Positions 11,326 to 25,800 of a stretch of 64,000 nt of DNA are shown here, one piece after another (the first letter of the stretch is position 1; every line of letters begins with the position of its first letter). The stretch covers positions 15,290,290-15,354,289 of the forward strand of contig AP025075.1 of NCBI GenBank assembly GCA_036186865.1, given 5' to 3'. Position numbers and translations under genes: made by a program. The notes under the pieces are model-generated. The model was not told the DNA's origin and made no database searches. It saw only the letters and a program-made list of their open reading frames with translations. The stretch comes from Eustoma russellianum. Taxonomy: Eukaryota; Streptophyta; Magnoliopsida; Gentianales; Gentianaceae.

Positions 11326-11882
11326 AGTACATCTTTAGGGATGAGATTAAGACGTATGGGATAAGTTCACTTGTGATAGAAACCCAACCTTGTCTAGCAT
11401 ACCACTAGCCAAAGGTTCAATGTGTAACAACAAGTCACAAAGTGAGGTATTAAAGCACTACGATTGATCTTTAAAGAATCAAGCCGCATGATATTGATCT
11501 TTAAAGAATTGGAATGTTAGTGTTAAAGGAGGGTGAGTGTCCATAGCACTCTTAATGAAGGATTAAGAAGAATTATCTTAATCTTCACTTATATGAACAT
11601 TGGAAGTGGTGCCGCTTCGACAAGCAATGATCTTGAAATGTTTATGAATACTAGGGGTAGCACAAGGTCATAAAGTGCGGTTTAAAATGGACTTCGTTTG
11701 AGAGTGTAGTTTCATGTGTATAAGGTTTCCGGTTCTAGCACATAGGAATCTGATTCAAGGCTTTTTAGCTATCATGATTTCGTTAGAACTTTGAAGTATT
11801 ATACTAATAAGAGGTTTAAATCGAAAGATACTTCTTAAATGCATGAAATGTCGCAAGTTGCTTTACAAACTAAGTGGGGGAT
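11326..11882 (+). other. copia 3' untranslated region and polypurine tract
   Basis: There is no further coding sequence after the RNase H stop. AAGTGGGGGAT at 11872-11882 is the polypurine tract directly before the LTR start TGTTATAATAG. Confidence 0.7.
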
Positions 11883-12728
11883 TGTTATAATAGTTTGTAA
11901 AGGCAATGTGATGAAGAATGGATGCATGAGATCAAAGATGATGGTGAATGGGTGTTTAAATAAGCAAGAATAGCTTGATTCATGACTTGGATCGATCCAT
12001 GCATCAAATGGATAGATCCATGTGGCTTGGAAATGAAATTGAGTATTCTGCCGGACATAGATCGATGACATCGATCGATCGATGTCACATAGATCGATCA
12101 CATCGATCGATCGATGTACCCTGGATGCAGAGTTGGAACTTTCTGTCCAACATAGATCGATCGAAGTGACTTTGATCGATCGATGTGACAGATCGATGTT
12201 GATCAGAATGGAATTAGAGCTTACTGTGAGACATCGATCGATGACATCGATCGATCGATGTCCTGACAGAAGTGACTTTTCATGGAAAATCACAACTTAT
12301 GCATCAAGGGACATACCCAATCGCCATGCAACTGCCTTGAACGGCTGAATGGAGTTTGAAAGCCTATAAATAGGCTGTTATAGCTCATTGTTCAAGACAT
12401 CTTGCATCCAAGTTGAAGCTTGCATCCTATATTCTTCTTTCTACTCAAATTCACTCTTGTTCTTGAAAGTTCATTGAGTCTCAATCCTATTTGCTGAGGA
12501 TTAGAGATTGTTGGCTGTTGTATCCTAGGAGAAAGTTTGCCTATAACCCTGCAGCATCTAGTAGGGGCAAATATTCCTTACGGAAAGTGATTCTCACGTC
12601 TCAAGCCAAGCTTCTTCTCTTACTTCTTCTCTTGTTTGTTGTCTTGTTTCCTCATTTTCGTAACAGTACCTCATCCTCATATAACCCGTGCATTTTAATC
12701 TCAAATTAGCGAATGTGGATTCTCAACA
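11883..12728 (+). repeat. 3' LTR of the copia element (right end approximate)
   Basis: It starts TGTTATAATAGTTTG after the polypurine tract. A likely end is CTCAACA at 12728, about 846 bp, but no second LTR is available to confirm this. The section 11988-12262 carries the ATCGATCGAT palindrome cluster. A possible promoter-like TATAAATAGG lies at 12364-12373. Confidence 0.65.
11988..12262 (+). repeat. cluster of ATCGATCGAT palindromes in the copia LTR
   Basis: Several direct and overlapping copies of ACATCGATCGATCGATGT and shorter derivatives such as CATAGATCGATC, separated by 10-50 bp of non-repeated LTR sequence. Unlike the array at 8457-8745 it has no regular period. Confidence 0.85.
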
Positions 12729-13650
12729 CCATCCTTTGAATCCCTTTGGGAAACTTGAGAAAATACAGATGTTCTTATAATGGGTTCCTGCTAAAACTCG
12801 TAGTTTATACTGTGAAAACGGCTTTACCATTTTATAACGACCCAAAGAGAAGTGCAGAAACCCTGTTCCTCAACATCTCATGTTATGGCTGACACATATA
12901 CTCGTTGGGGTAGATTATGGAAGTTATGCATTGAAAACAAGATTAAGCTATTTATGTAGAGAGTATGTTCTGATGCGTTGCCTTCCATAGAGAACTTGCA
13001 AAGAAGAATATCAAGGGTGAATAGTGGGTGCCAATGGTGTGAAGGAGATGGAGATCTTTCTCATCTTTTTAGAGCATGTTCCTTTACTAGACATGTTTGG
13101 ACCTTGAGTCATTTACACAACGTTGTCTATGCACACAGAGCAGAATGTATATACTTGAGCTGGTGGCATCATTGCACATGAGGACGGTGGAGTGGTAGAA
13201 ATATTTGCAGTTATTTTGTGAAGTATATGGTCTACGAGAAAGAAAGTCATTTTTTGAAGGTGTGATGAATTCACCATTTGGAGTTTTTACTATGGGAATG
13301 AACACTTGGTGGCAATATAGGGAAGCAAACAAGAGGAACTTAAAAAGAAGGAGATGCTATTCAGATTACAAATAAGTTACCAAGTTCTCATGATGACCGC
13401 TCTAGCATGGCCATGCTGGTTCAGGAAGCTAAATAGCTGTTCTCAATTATGCAAGAGTGAAAAGCATGTTAGGTAAGAAGGGAGGCTAATTAAGTAGTTC
13501 ACATCTTAGCGAGAAGTGCTAGATTCCCGCTAGATGATTCTATCTTTTATTCTGTCCCACCTGATTGTATTGTATCTGCTTTGATATAATATTTTAATGA
13601 ATGAAAATGTCTCTTTTCTTACCAAAAAAATCAAAAAAAAAATCAAATGA
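12729..13650 (+). mobile_element. 5'-truncated L1-type LINE, 3' end with poly(A)
   Basis: Around 12965-13120 the + frame reads SDALPSIENLQRR, then GCQWCEGDGDLSHLFRAC and FTRHVWTL. This is the zinc-binding region C-terminal to plant LINE reverse transcriptases (CxxC...HLF..C). The 3' end has the usual LINE ending (MNENVSFLTKK) followed by A-rich sequence at 13622-13645. Reverse transcriptase and endonuclease are absent, and frames are broken after 13181. It is a dead remnant. Confidence 0.75.
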
Positions 13651-14687
13651 GATTGAGATCGGGATGTTTTGATGGTTAATAATTGATGAGAATCCATACT
13701 TTTATTGCTATAGTTTATGCAATCGTGACTTATTTATATTATTATCATTGCCTAAATGGGCTCTTTGATCTTTGCAAATTAGACTCATTATCTAACATGT
13801 GAGAATTATCTAACTCCATACACTAAACTATATTCTCAGTGAGAAATGGCCCAAACTGACTTGAGCGTTGGAGGGTTTTACCCGGGGTCATCCTCCGGGA
13901 CCTCTGATTTCTGCTTCATTGTACAGGACTTCCAGGAAGCTATTCCAGCTTTTTTCTTTTATTCAGCTGACCACGTTTATTTGAGGTCATCTTTGACCCT
14001 TGGTGAAGATGCGAGTTCATAAGTTTAGTAATGGAAAATTCGATTCAAAATTATCACGTTCAATGATAATGATTTAAAAACCGTCATGGAGTTTTGAAAA
14101 AATATAAACACGAAACAAAATTCCTCTTTCTACCGTTGAGCTATATGAATAGCCTCACCAAAGTACATATCAAATATATTAAAAAAAATGACACTAAGGG
14201 CTGTCAGTGCATATCAAATATGTATATTATGAATAGTAATGGTAATTATTATGGAAAAAAACTACAATTAGTTAAATTATATCAAAATTATAGTTAAATT
14301 ATTTAAACCATTCTAATCCAAATCAAACGCAACCGATCATCGATTCATCATTGTAGTCACCGACTCGCCTTCCTGAACGGATATTGGCTATTCCAATTGC
14401 TCGTATTTGCTCGAGTAACAATGTGTTATAGGTTCTGGATTTTTTCTCTAATTCAGTGTTAACGGTCAATTGAAAACACATTTCTCTGCAGCTGAACATT
14501 TGGAGAAGCCCTAATCACACTCCTGTAATTATTATTGAGGCTTCCATTTCTGATTGTTTAGATGTAGATTTCCTTAGCTTGCGTTTCTTTTTTTTTCAGT
14601 TGTTCTTATCATCGTTTTCTTTTGTTGCATATGTTTGATCTTATTTTCCGGTATCAAATGTTAATCAGGTGCTTTACAGTACAGTTG
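13651..14687 (+). promoter_or_regulatory. upstream and probable 5' UTR region of RRP45
   Basis: About 1 kb without a recognisable gene, AT-rich from 14020 to 14300. The part nearest the start codon (about 14340-14687) is more mixed and contains T-rich AG sites (TTTCTCTGCAG near 14490, TTTTTTTTCAG near 14600), so the 5' leader may itself be spliced. No TATA box or start site can be fixed from sequence alone. Confidence 0.4.
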
Positions 14688-14824
14688 ATGGAGCAGAAAT
14701 TTAGCAATTCGTTGAGGATGTCTATCAATGAGAAGAAATTTATAGAGACTGCTTTACATTCTGGGCTTAGAGTAGATGGCCGGCGTCATTTTGATTACAG
14801 AGACCTAAATGTCAAGTTTGGTAG
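14688..14824 (+). CDS. RRP45: RRP45 exon 1
   Basis: Codes residues 1-45 plus two bases of Arg46. Contains SINEKKFIETALHSGLRVDG. The donor is AG/GTGAGG at 14825. An in-frame stop (TGA) follows at once in the intron. Confidence 0.92.
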
Positions 14825-17800
14825 GTGAGGATCGTTTCTTTCCGTTTCCTATCTGCATTAAAACAGTTTTAAGATTGCACCTGCTCCCCCCTCCCCCCAC
14901 CCCCCCCAATCAGTGGCTTATTCCCCCTCATACTTCGTTATGACATAATAAGTATGGTCATTTTCTGAACTTGGTTACGGCCTCAGTGAATGGTAAGGAA
15001 AGACTGATATTTTATTGGGGGAGGTGTTAGGTGAGAAGTATAAAAACGATTGAATGGAAGCTTGTTTTTTCTTTTCTTTTTTTTTAGTTGGAATACAGCT
15101 TGATCCCATTATGCAGTTAGTCTTTTTCTTCTCTACACCCTTGAAAGGGGAAACAAAAAGTCTAAAGGTTGGGAGGATTTCCTCAGCCTCCTGTGCCATT
15201 TTGCTTTTTTTATCCTTTGATGATGAAATCTTGCTTTTCTTTCCTGTTATATGTAATAGACCTTAGCTGCTAGGGCAAGTAGTGCTAGCTCCCTCTGTAA
15301 CCTTGATTTCAGTGATTTTCCTGTGATGTCCTCCCAGTCCAGTGGTATCATAGCGTACATTAGAGGACTGAACTATCCTATGGTATAGTATCACTTTCTC
15401 CCCCCCCCCCCCCCCCTTTTTTTTTCCCCCTTGGTTTTATTGTTTTTCAAGACAAATGGTTTTAACAAAAGAAGGCCTAAATTATTCGTCGAGGAAGGAA
15501 AAAGGGGATGCTCTACAAAATCAAAAGATAAGAGGTTTCTCCTAAGAATGAGTTACTATCAAATAACGTCGCTATCGTAACTCCATTGGCTTATTTTTGA
15601 ACTCATGGAGAAGCTTGATTCTGCAACTCTTTTATGTAACATGTAACTATGACAATAGTTCTCCTTGTAATAAGTCGTGATCAAGGTCACAATTCTTCAA
15701 AACGTCCAATCCTGTGTGTCCACTTGAACAACTGTATTCACATTGACGCATTCCCTTCTAAGTTGCTTCGGGATTTTCTCAAATTTTGTTGTGTTCTACA
15801 TCTATATCTACTCCCACATTCATTTACGCATTTGAATTATATGACTGAGGTTGTGATTTGGTGAGCCATACAACAGTTCTGAAGTTTCAATTGGAAAACC
15901 TGTTTGAATGGCAGTTAGGAAATATGATTAACTGTTTGAATTCGTCTTGAGAATATATCATCATCTTTTTGGCCTCAGACTGTACCTGAGTTTGTTATAT
16001 ATTGAAGTTGATTGTGGATTATCTTTGTGGCTTAATGATGAGAAAGCTTAAATAGAATCTACGGTTATATTTTCATGACATCAACAGTAGCCAATATATC
16101 AGATGGTGATATATTTTTTTTTTTGGTAATTAGAATTTTATATATAGGCCGAAATGACAGATTTACAAAATGTACCTTAATCTAGGCACCGCAAGGTAAA
16201 CCCAGATAAAGGTTAAAGGATGACTTACAGTATGCACACTATACTAGTGCCAACCTTTAGCAAAAAGTGGTACAGATAACCACATGACAACTGACATATG
16301 ACAAAGTACCTAGACCCTAACTTATTCAATAACTTTTGTATAATAGATCCCAACAGTTTAGTGGTAACAGTAAAACATCTCGTCTAGCAATGTTGCAGCA
16401 GCATCTCAGCGACCTCTGTGATCAACCAATGGTCAAAATGCAACCTCCTCCCTTCAGCTGTTTTCCGGTTCTCCCTTTTTGCATTCCCGACTTGCAGCAC
16501 CGCATAAACCGAACACACAGATGCTATGTACGTCACAATCTTGCATGTGGTTTGCAGCCTCCACCTGTTCCTCATGGGGGGTTTAGATTGCAGTTCAACC
16601 CCCCCACCTTCCCTGAAACATGAGGAAGAAAGATAGTGTACTATACAATGCAGTATAAGAGCGACACTTAAGACAACAACGACAAACGTAAATGGGGAAA
16701 TACACCTGGTGTGGCCGAAAAATGCCTCCACGTGAAACATCAGTCTTTGTTTTTATATTGCAATACAGTGTAACAAATGCACCAGCAACTCTAGAATACG
16801 TGACAGAAAAATAACCAATACAACCAGTGTCAAATATGTTGTAATGAAACCTTCTTCTTTTCCTGTTGAATGCCAAAAATTTTCCAAAAGCAGCGTGATA
16901 AATACAAAAGCCAAGCAATCACACATATGAATATCAAAGATGAATATCAAAGGCCTATCAAACGAGTATATAATGGGAATACCCATTTCCAATGTCAGTT
17001 CCCAATTATGTTTTGATCTTTTGTATCCCTTCCATGCATGTGTGGCTTATTTGACATTTTCAAGTATCTCTGCTACCACAGTGAACTCATTCTTTTTGAT
17101 TTTTTGAAAGAGTCGCCTATTCCTTTCCTGCCAAAGAGAATATACCGTGACAGAGAAACAGAAAGTGACAAGATGTTTTTGCAATTTGGACTTCCAGTGT
17201 TGATTGTTTCCAATCTATGTAAGAGTGGTGTCCCAGTCCATGCTTGGCGGGGTACTCATACACCTCAAAAGGATGGTGGACCAGACCTTTTTCGAGTATG
17301 GGCATCGGAAGAAAAGATGGTCATGGTCTTCAAGGCCTATCTCACACAAGAGGCAAAGATTTGAAGAAATGATGCCCCAATTCAGAAGTTTATCTTGTGT
17401 ATTCATCCTCTTCCAACATGCAAGCCAGAGAATGACTGCAAACCACGGAACATGATGAATGCACCAAACTGTTTTTACCCAGTTTGAGGTAGGGACATCA
17501 TTCCTAAGGGCTTTGGTAGCGCTTTTAATAGAGAAGGTTTTGTCTGGTTTCCATTCCCATATATCTTCACCATGTCTTAAGACAATACCCCTGCATTCTT
17601 GCCTAAAGGCTAGAACTTGACTATCCCAGCCTCTGCCGTATGGTATGTTCCAACAGGAACCAGAGAGCACCGTAGAGACCTCAGCGTTTAGGGGAAGATT
17701 GATTTTCCTAATGAGTTCGGGATGACTGGAGGAAAGGATGCCCCACGGATGCCATGGGTCATACCAGAATGATGTGCTAGTTCCATTGCCAATGCATTTT

Positions 17801-19844
17801 GTCATGCAGTGAGCAAAGAGATCCCGAACCATTAATAGTTTTCTCCAAAGCCAAGAATCAGAGGGCTTGACCTTAGCTTCACAGATGGAAGATCCCTTTA
17901 AAATGACATTGTGTACCATTTGACTCATAAGCTTTCCTTGCTTTCACAGATATTCCAAATGCTTTTCATTAGATAAGCAAAATTGAGCACATTAAGGTCT
18001 TGGATACCAAGACCGCCACTTTCTTTGGGTAAGCAAACATCTTTCCATTTCACCTTTGCCTTTCTAGATCCTCCCCACAGAAAGACTTTTAAGATTTTCT
18101 CAATTTCTCTGATGACCATTTTTGGCAAAAGAAAGGCTGCAGTCCAATATCTGATAATAGCTTCCAGAATTGATTTTATTAATTGGAGCCTACCACCATA
18201 GAAGAGTTGGGAAGACGACCAGCTATTGACCCTTGCATTTAGCCTGTCAAAAAGCGGTCCACAGTGGGAGAAAGAAAGTTGACCAGAAATTAAGGGAATT
18301 CCAAGATACCTAATGGGTAAGGTATCCAGTTTCATTCCTAGAAGATCAGAGAGATTATTTCGGATTTGAGGTCCAACCCCTGAAAAGAATACCTCGCATT
18401 TTGTGAAATTTGGCTGCAGCTTGGATAGAGCTTGGATTCATGCAAGACCTCTTTTACAACCTGAAGGGAGGTTTCATCCGCTTTGCTTAAGATGAAAAGA
18501 TCGTCTACAAAAGCAAGGGAGGAAACCTCCAGGTTTTTGCACTTGGAGTGGAATTTAAAATAAGAACCCACAATTTTTATTTTAGCAGTTGGGTGAAGCT
18601 TTCCATGATTAAGATGAATAGACAAGGGAAGAGTGGATCTCCCTGCCTAAGGCCTCTCGAAGATTTGAAGTTTCCCACCAAAGAGCCATTCAAGTTCACA
18701 GAGAAGGATGGTGTAGAAATACAAAGCCAAATCCAATTAATGTAGGTCTCAGGAAACCCAATTTTCTTTAATAGAGTCATCAGGTATTCCCATTTAACCA
18801 TATCAAAAGCTTTCATTATATCGACCTTGACTGCACAATATTTTGGCCCTCCTGTCTTTTTGTAGTTCTTTACAATTTCATGCATTAGGAGGACATTACT
18901 TTGAATTTGTCTTCCTTTGACAAATGCAGATTGATTTTCGTTTACTAGTTCAGGGAGAAGCGGCTTTAATCTTGTTACAAGTATTTTCATTATGACCTTA
19001 TAAGTGACATTGTAACAAGATATTGGTCTAAATTCCTTCATGCTAATTGGATTGTCTACTTTTGGTATAAGAGAAATGGCGGTAGCATTTATGGGGTAGT
19101 ATATGAAGTTGTGTGTGAAAAAGAATTGAATTGCATCTAGGAATTGTTCACCCACAATCCCCCAGTTTTCTTTATAGAATTCGACGGTATAACCATCTGG
19201 CCCTGTAGCACTGTCCGTTTTCAAAGTGAATAGTGCATTCTTGATCTCTTCTCTAGTGACCGGAGCTGACAGGGCAAGTTTTTATTCATTGTTGATGATC
19301 TTTCCGGTCCAGTTCTAATCTGGGTTAGCATTGCCATTCGGTTCAGTGAACAGTGTTTGAAAAACTCTACCGCCATGTCCTGTACCAATTCATAATCTTC
19401 AATGATGTCACCAACCTCATTTTTTAACCTCAAGATTTTATTCCTGGCGATGTGGGATTTGACAACCCTATGGAAATATTTCGTGTTTCTATCCCCATCT
19501 TTCATCCATTTTATTCTTGACTTTTCCTTGAAAAAAGGTTCTTCGAAATCCAAGAGTTTGGTATATGAGTTTCTATGATTTTTTTCTCATCTTGTATAAT
19601 TTTATTAGTTGGGTCATTTATAAGCCTTTGTTGACTATTTTCAAGGTTAATCCTGGCTTTCTCAACTCTAAGTGAAATTTGACTATAATACTCTTTGTTT
19701 AGATTTTTCAAATGAATTTTTTAAGTTTTTTAGTTTCTTAGACAATCGTACCATATGATTACCATACACAACATCACTCCAGCCAGTCTCTAATGTATGC
19801 TTGAATTTGGGATGCGACATCCATCCTTTCATAAATTTGAAGGG

Positions 19845-19879
<35 letters not shown>

Positions 19880-22800
19880 TACCTAGTATTTTCCAACGAC
19901 AGCGAAAGCTATCGCTAGGGCCTGGGGATGGTAAGTGGCAGGCAAACAATACCTCCATCCTAAGGGATAGAGAGTTTGCTTCCAGTGAGACCTCCGGCTC
20001 TATATGTACCTGCATAAACGGTATAATAATCGGTATATGATGTGCTAGTGTGTTAGTGAGGTAATTCAAAAAATACAAAGAGGAAGCTGTCGATATTAAA
20101 ATACTCCTAACGTGTATATGTACATATAATATAAAACAACGGCAGAACATAAACAAATAAGTGTAAAGTCAACTTAAACATATACAACAGTCTTCCGATA
20201 TTAAACTAGTCATAATAGTGAACATGCACAAATAATTGAAAGAAAAAGGCCAAAACAAAATATTTTTACACTCCCTTTCAAGCTTGTTGGTATATGTTAA
20301 TACAACCAAACTTGAATATTAGACTCTGAAATGTCTTTATAGATATTGGTTTAGTTACTTACAAAAAAAAATTTTGGTTTAGTTAAGATGTCTGCCAGAT
20401 GGTCTTTAGATGAAACATACTTCAGACTGATGACTTTATCTTCAATCTTCTCTCCAATAAAATGTATACCAATATGCATTTGTTTGACTTGTCATGTTGA
20501 ACTAGATTCTCAGTCATACTGATAGCAGAAAGTTTGTCGCAACATACATTGATAGGTTTTGCAATCTGATAGCTCAGGCCCTCCAACACTTCCTTTATCC
20601 ACACCCCTTCACAAATACCTAATGCAAGAACCCTCAATTATGCCACAACACTGCTCCTATATACCACTTGTTGTTTCTTACTTCTCCAGGTCACAAGATT
20701 ACCCAAGCATAGGTACCATAACCAGTAATTGATCTCATGTCTGGTTTTGATCCAGCCCATTTAGCATATATACGTATAATTGAATACTTCTGTCTGTAAT
20801 TTCTTGAAATATTGTACCTGTTTAGGTGCATTATTGAGATATTTAAGAATTCTCGAAACAGCTTTAAGATGTTCATTTGTATGATCATGCATAAATTGAT
20901 TCACAAAGCTTACAACATGACAAATGCTTGGACTATTGTGTGATAAATAAATTAACTTATCCTCCACTTTCTAATAACCAAGTTTATCAATAGGAGTTGC
21001 ATCCCACTGATCTGTGGGCTTGTGGCCATGTTCAACTGTAGTTATGGCTGGCTTGTACCCAAGCATTCAAGTTTCAGATAGTAAATCAAGTATACATTTT
21101 TTTTGTGAAATATGCGTACTAGTTTGATTTCAACAACTTCCTTACCTATGAAATTTTTTAGTTTTACTAGATTTTTAATTCAAATGTACAAGACAATATA
21201 AACTTAATGTCTCTTATTCCCTGAACATTATTTCCAGAGATAATAATATCATCTACATATAATACAAGTACATTTATTTGATTTTGTTATAATCTAGTGA
21301 ATAGAATGTGATCATTGTGACTCTGTTTGAACCCATAATCCTTTCCAGCTTTAGTGAATTTTTGAAACATGTTTTAGGTGATTGTTTAAGTCCATATAAA
21401 ATTTTTCTAAGCCTAGATACCATGTTGTTGTTTGATGTATTAGTAAAACCATGAGGTATGTACATAAACACTTCTTGTAACTCTCCATTTTAAAAAGTAT
21501 TTTTACATATAGTTGATATAAATCCCAGTGTAGATTCACTTCTATAGAAAAAAATTATCCTTACTGTATTTAGTTTAATAACAAAAGCAAATGTGTCTTT
21601 AAATAATCAATGACATAAGTCTATGTGAATCTCTTAGCAACTACTCTAGCTTTATGCCTGTTTATAATACCATGTGTTTTACTTTATTGCAAATATTCAT
21701 CTACCTCCAACTGGTTTTATGTCTTTCATTATAGGAACTAATTCTTATGCTTGATTTTTAACTAAGGCTTTCATTGTTTCATTTACAACATGATTCCAAT
21801 AAGATATAGCTAGTGCTTCATTTATATTTTTAGGTATAACAGATGTATCTAAAATTCTTATGAAACTTTTAAACTGCGAATTCAAGTTTTTATAGGATAT
21901 GAAGTTATGAGAAGATGCTTAGTATTTTCTCTTGTACCTTTTCTTAGTGCAATAGGTAAATTATCTGTGGTATGCTTTTTTAACTCTCAAAGAGACTGTG
22001 TGAACTTATGATTGAGTGTTACTGTTTCTGTCTTTCTCCGCACACTTTTGTTATAGGAGGTCCAATTCTAGTTATAGAATTCATATTTTCAGAAGTATCT
22101 GCCAAAGATAGATACTCTATTTGAGATGGATTCTTTTTTGTTTCTTGTTCTATATAAAGTATGCTAACTACATCAATAATGCTCCAGGTGTTGTCTTTTC
22201 TTTTTCTTGAGTATGACTTGTGTTACTCTGATTACTATAGAATGCAATAGTTTCATCAAAGGTAACATCTAATGTAACATACATTTTCCAGATGTTGGAC
22301 GGTAGCATCTATAACCCTTCTATGTTTCAGAATATCCTATGAATATGCATTTAGTTGCTCTAGGGTCAAGTTTACTTCTAAGATGTGATTGTACATGGAC
22401 ATAAGCAATACACTCAGAGTTTAAAAAGTAATTCTGATAATAAATCAACATAAGGTTAAGTTTCTAGTAACACTTGTTTAGGAGTCTTAAAAGATAATAC
22501 TCTAGAAGACATTCTATAAATTAAATAACTTCTGAGAACTACTTCTCCCCAATAACATTAATAATTCCTGTGATAAACATAAGTGTTTTAGTAATCTCAA
22601 ATAGGTGTCTATTTTTCCTCTCAGCTTTGTCATTCTGTTGGGATGCATTTGCACAAGAGGTTTGATGATGTATTCTATGTTCATGTATAAACTGTTCAAC
22701 TGCTTTACCCAAATATTCAGTTCCATTATTAGATCTTAGAATTTTAAATGAAATTCCAAACTGTCTTTACACGGTTCAAGAAATTCTTGAATCTTTGTCC

Positions 22801-25800
22801 TACTTTTGTTTTATGTTTCATAAGAGTTACTCATGTGATTCTTGTATGATCATCTACAAAGCTAATAAGCCATCTTGTGCCACTTAAATTAGTTACCCTT
22901 GAAGGTCCCTATACGTCTGTATGTATTAAATGAAAAGGATGTGTAGGTTGACATATCTTTTATGGATATATTATCTAGTATGTTTAGTTAATTGACAATC
23001 TTCACAAGATAAAGTCTTAAGATCAGTATGCATAAAAAAGTCGGGCATTATTTTTTCAGATATACAAAATTAGGATGATCTAATCTTTTATGCCATAGAA
23101 GAATTTGGTAAGTACTATTACAAGAATAAGTCCATTATTACAAAATATCAGAGATTCATCATCTGTTGTTATCTTCATTGATTCTTGTCTGGCATATTTC
23201 TCACGACCATTGATTCTTGTCTTGCATATTTCTCACTATGAAGTATGGAGAGTCCATTAACATTTTTAGCATTATCAATCATATCTTTCATACACTTAAA
23301 AAAAAATCATATCCTTCATACTTAACTTCTGATATAGACGATCAAAATGTGAGAAAATAGTAGTACAATGGTTATCTTAAGTTAATCTTCCTACTGGTAT
23401 TAAATCGAAGCTGAGACTAGGAGTATGTAGAACATTATACAAAATAAGTCTTTTATTAATTACTACTATTCTTAGACCTTTGACTTTTATTACCTGTGCG
23501 GGAAAGTAATTTACAAGAGAATAGAAGTGTACCATTACTAGTCATATGGTTTGAAGCTCTATAATCAACTATTTAAGTGTGATGTTGTCTATTAATCAAG
23601 TTATCTGAACTTGCCATATTATCTTGTATAGGATTTTGACCAAATGGAGAATGTTGTCTGTTTAGTAGCTGAAGTAGTGCTTCAATCTGGCTTTAAATAG
23701 GTAAACTATGATGCACTTTGTTGAGCAGGCTTGCTAGTTAAAGCATTTGATACACAATTACGGTTAAAGTATTTGATACACAATTACCTTTATAACTTGG
23801 AGGTTTTGAGGATCTCCAGTGATTATTAGGCCTTGGTGACCTACCTTCTTCTGCCTTTCCATTCAACTTCTAACCATCTTCAAGCACATGCCCAATCTTT
23901 TACAATGTGCATAAGACTTTAATCCTTTCATTTGAAACTTATGAAGTTTGTCTTCTAACAGCAAGGGTAGGAGTTTCTGTGGCCTGTGTGGCTAATTTGG
24001 TTACTGCTATGGTTGATCCTTCAGTTGAAGGAATAGAAACAACCCCTATCATAACTTTTCTTATGCTCTCCTAATGCTTGACTTCAGAGAAACAGCCTGT
24101 AAGCCTAGTAAATGCTTGATTCTAAGTATTCAGCTTCTAACAATATCAAAGTTAGCGTGTAAATCAGTGAAAAACCTAAAAACCCTTTTGGTTCTAAGAA
24201 ATAGTTTTATGCAGAAAAGCATCTTTATTGCAAGTCTATTGATGTATTTTAAATACACCAATCTGTTGTCATGCTCTAGTGAGCTGAGAATAATACTTAG
24301 TGACTATTAAATTACCTTGTCTAACATCATGAAGATGTACTTCTGTATCATATAATTTAGATGTCTTTCTTTGTATACATTTGTCGTACAACAATCGATA
24401 TCTTATCTATCGTATCGTGCATCATAAAGTGCTCACTAATTTCAGTTTACATGGAGCCAATTAACCATGACATGATCATGATATTTTCAGATTTCTATGT
24501 TCTGTACTCAGGATCTAGAGACAAGAAATGGTAACATTGCCAAAAAGATAGTCCTCTTTGTCTTTACCTGTTACAAATATTTCTACTCCTCTAGACCAAG
24601 AGAGGTAATTTATTCTAGTCAACTTGTGACTAGTGATGACCGTAGGAGAGCTGTCAAAAAACCGAACACCATGAAACCCTGCCCCTAATTCTTGATCAAG
24701 AGTGGAAATAGCTTTAGTTTGTTGTGAAGCTGAAGATGGCGAAGTCTTCATTTTTGAAAGTGTTTTACTTTAGAAGCTGTGATAGCATATAGAAATTCAG
24801 AAGAAGATTTGTATTAAATCATCATAGTTTTGAGTACTTGTGCTGCCCTTTTCACGGGCAGTTTCTATACATAGTCTCCAACGGCTCTATTATGCAAGTG
24901 GCAGAGTTGCCAACTCTAAATCTAACGGCTATATTCTTGCTAGCTTGATAAACATATTATTTACTAAGTGACCATACATAATGTTCACTGGTATACTTAG
25001 TATAATACTAAAATTAATAAATGTATATTGTATGTATATATGTACTGTATACAGTATTCATTGTACATTTCTACAATATCATACTTGTAGTATTGCATGT
25101 ATTATTATTGTGTTTTTTTGAGTAACTAGAATCTTCAGATTTTTGGATGCAGAGAAAATGGCTCATCAGAGGTGAATCTGGGAGAGACTTCTGTTATGGG
25201 ACTTGTAACTGCCCAACTGGTGCAACCTTATCGAGACAGGCCCAACGAAGGAAGTCTTTCAATCTACACTGATTTTTCTCCAATGGCAGATCCTTTATTT
25301 GATGCAGGACGTCCTGGAGAATCTTCTGTTGAATTGGGACGCATAATAGACCGAGGGTTAAGGTCAACATCTGTTTTCTTCAAATGTCAGCAATTAATTC
25401 TATAAATGTTGTAATGGTAGCTGCCTTTTGATCTTTGGTATAAAAAGTTTTAATGTGCAGAAAGAGAAATTGGTCCCACCCCCCTCCCCCTTCATTTGAT
25501 CTATGCCAAAATTTGGGAATTTGAGTCACATGCTGGTCAGTCATGTCAGAACTGTTTTGGAATGATAACATGCGTAAGAAGTTCCCCACATGGAAGTAAC
25601 ACTTGTTTTGGAGTTTTCTATGTGCATAAGCATTATGTTTGTTCTGCTGGTGAATTTGAACATAACCTTGCAGAGAGAGCAGGTCTGTTGACATGGAGTC
25701 ATTGTGTGTCATTCCTGGGAAGTTTGTATGGTCTATCCGCTTGGATCTGCACGTTCTAGACAATTCAGGGTAATCTTAAATGGAAGCTAATATATCGTAT

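Noticed and set aside
16384..16992. Several 79-118-codon minus-strand frames
   Set aside because: They lie in the 3' untranslated part of the minus-strand LINE, overlap each other and match no recognised family.
25496..25763. Separate small genes on both strands (also at 26527-26794)
   Set aside because: The + frame is exon 3 of RRP45 read in the wrong frame, and the minus frame is its shadow. They occur twice only because of the duplicated segment.
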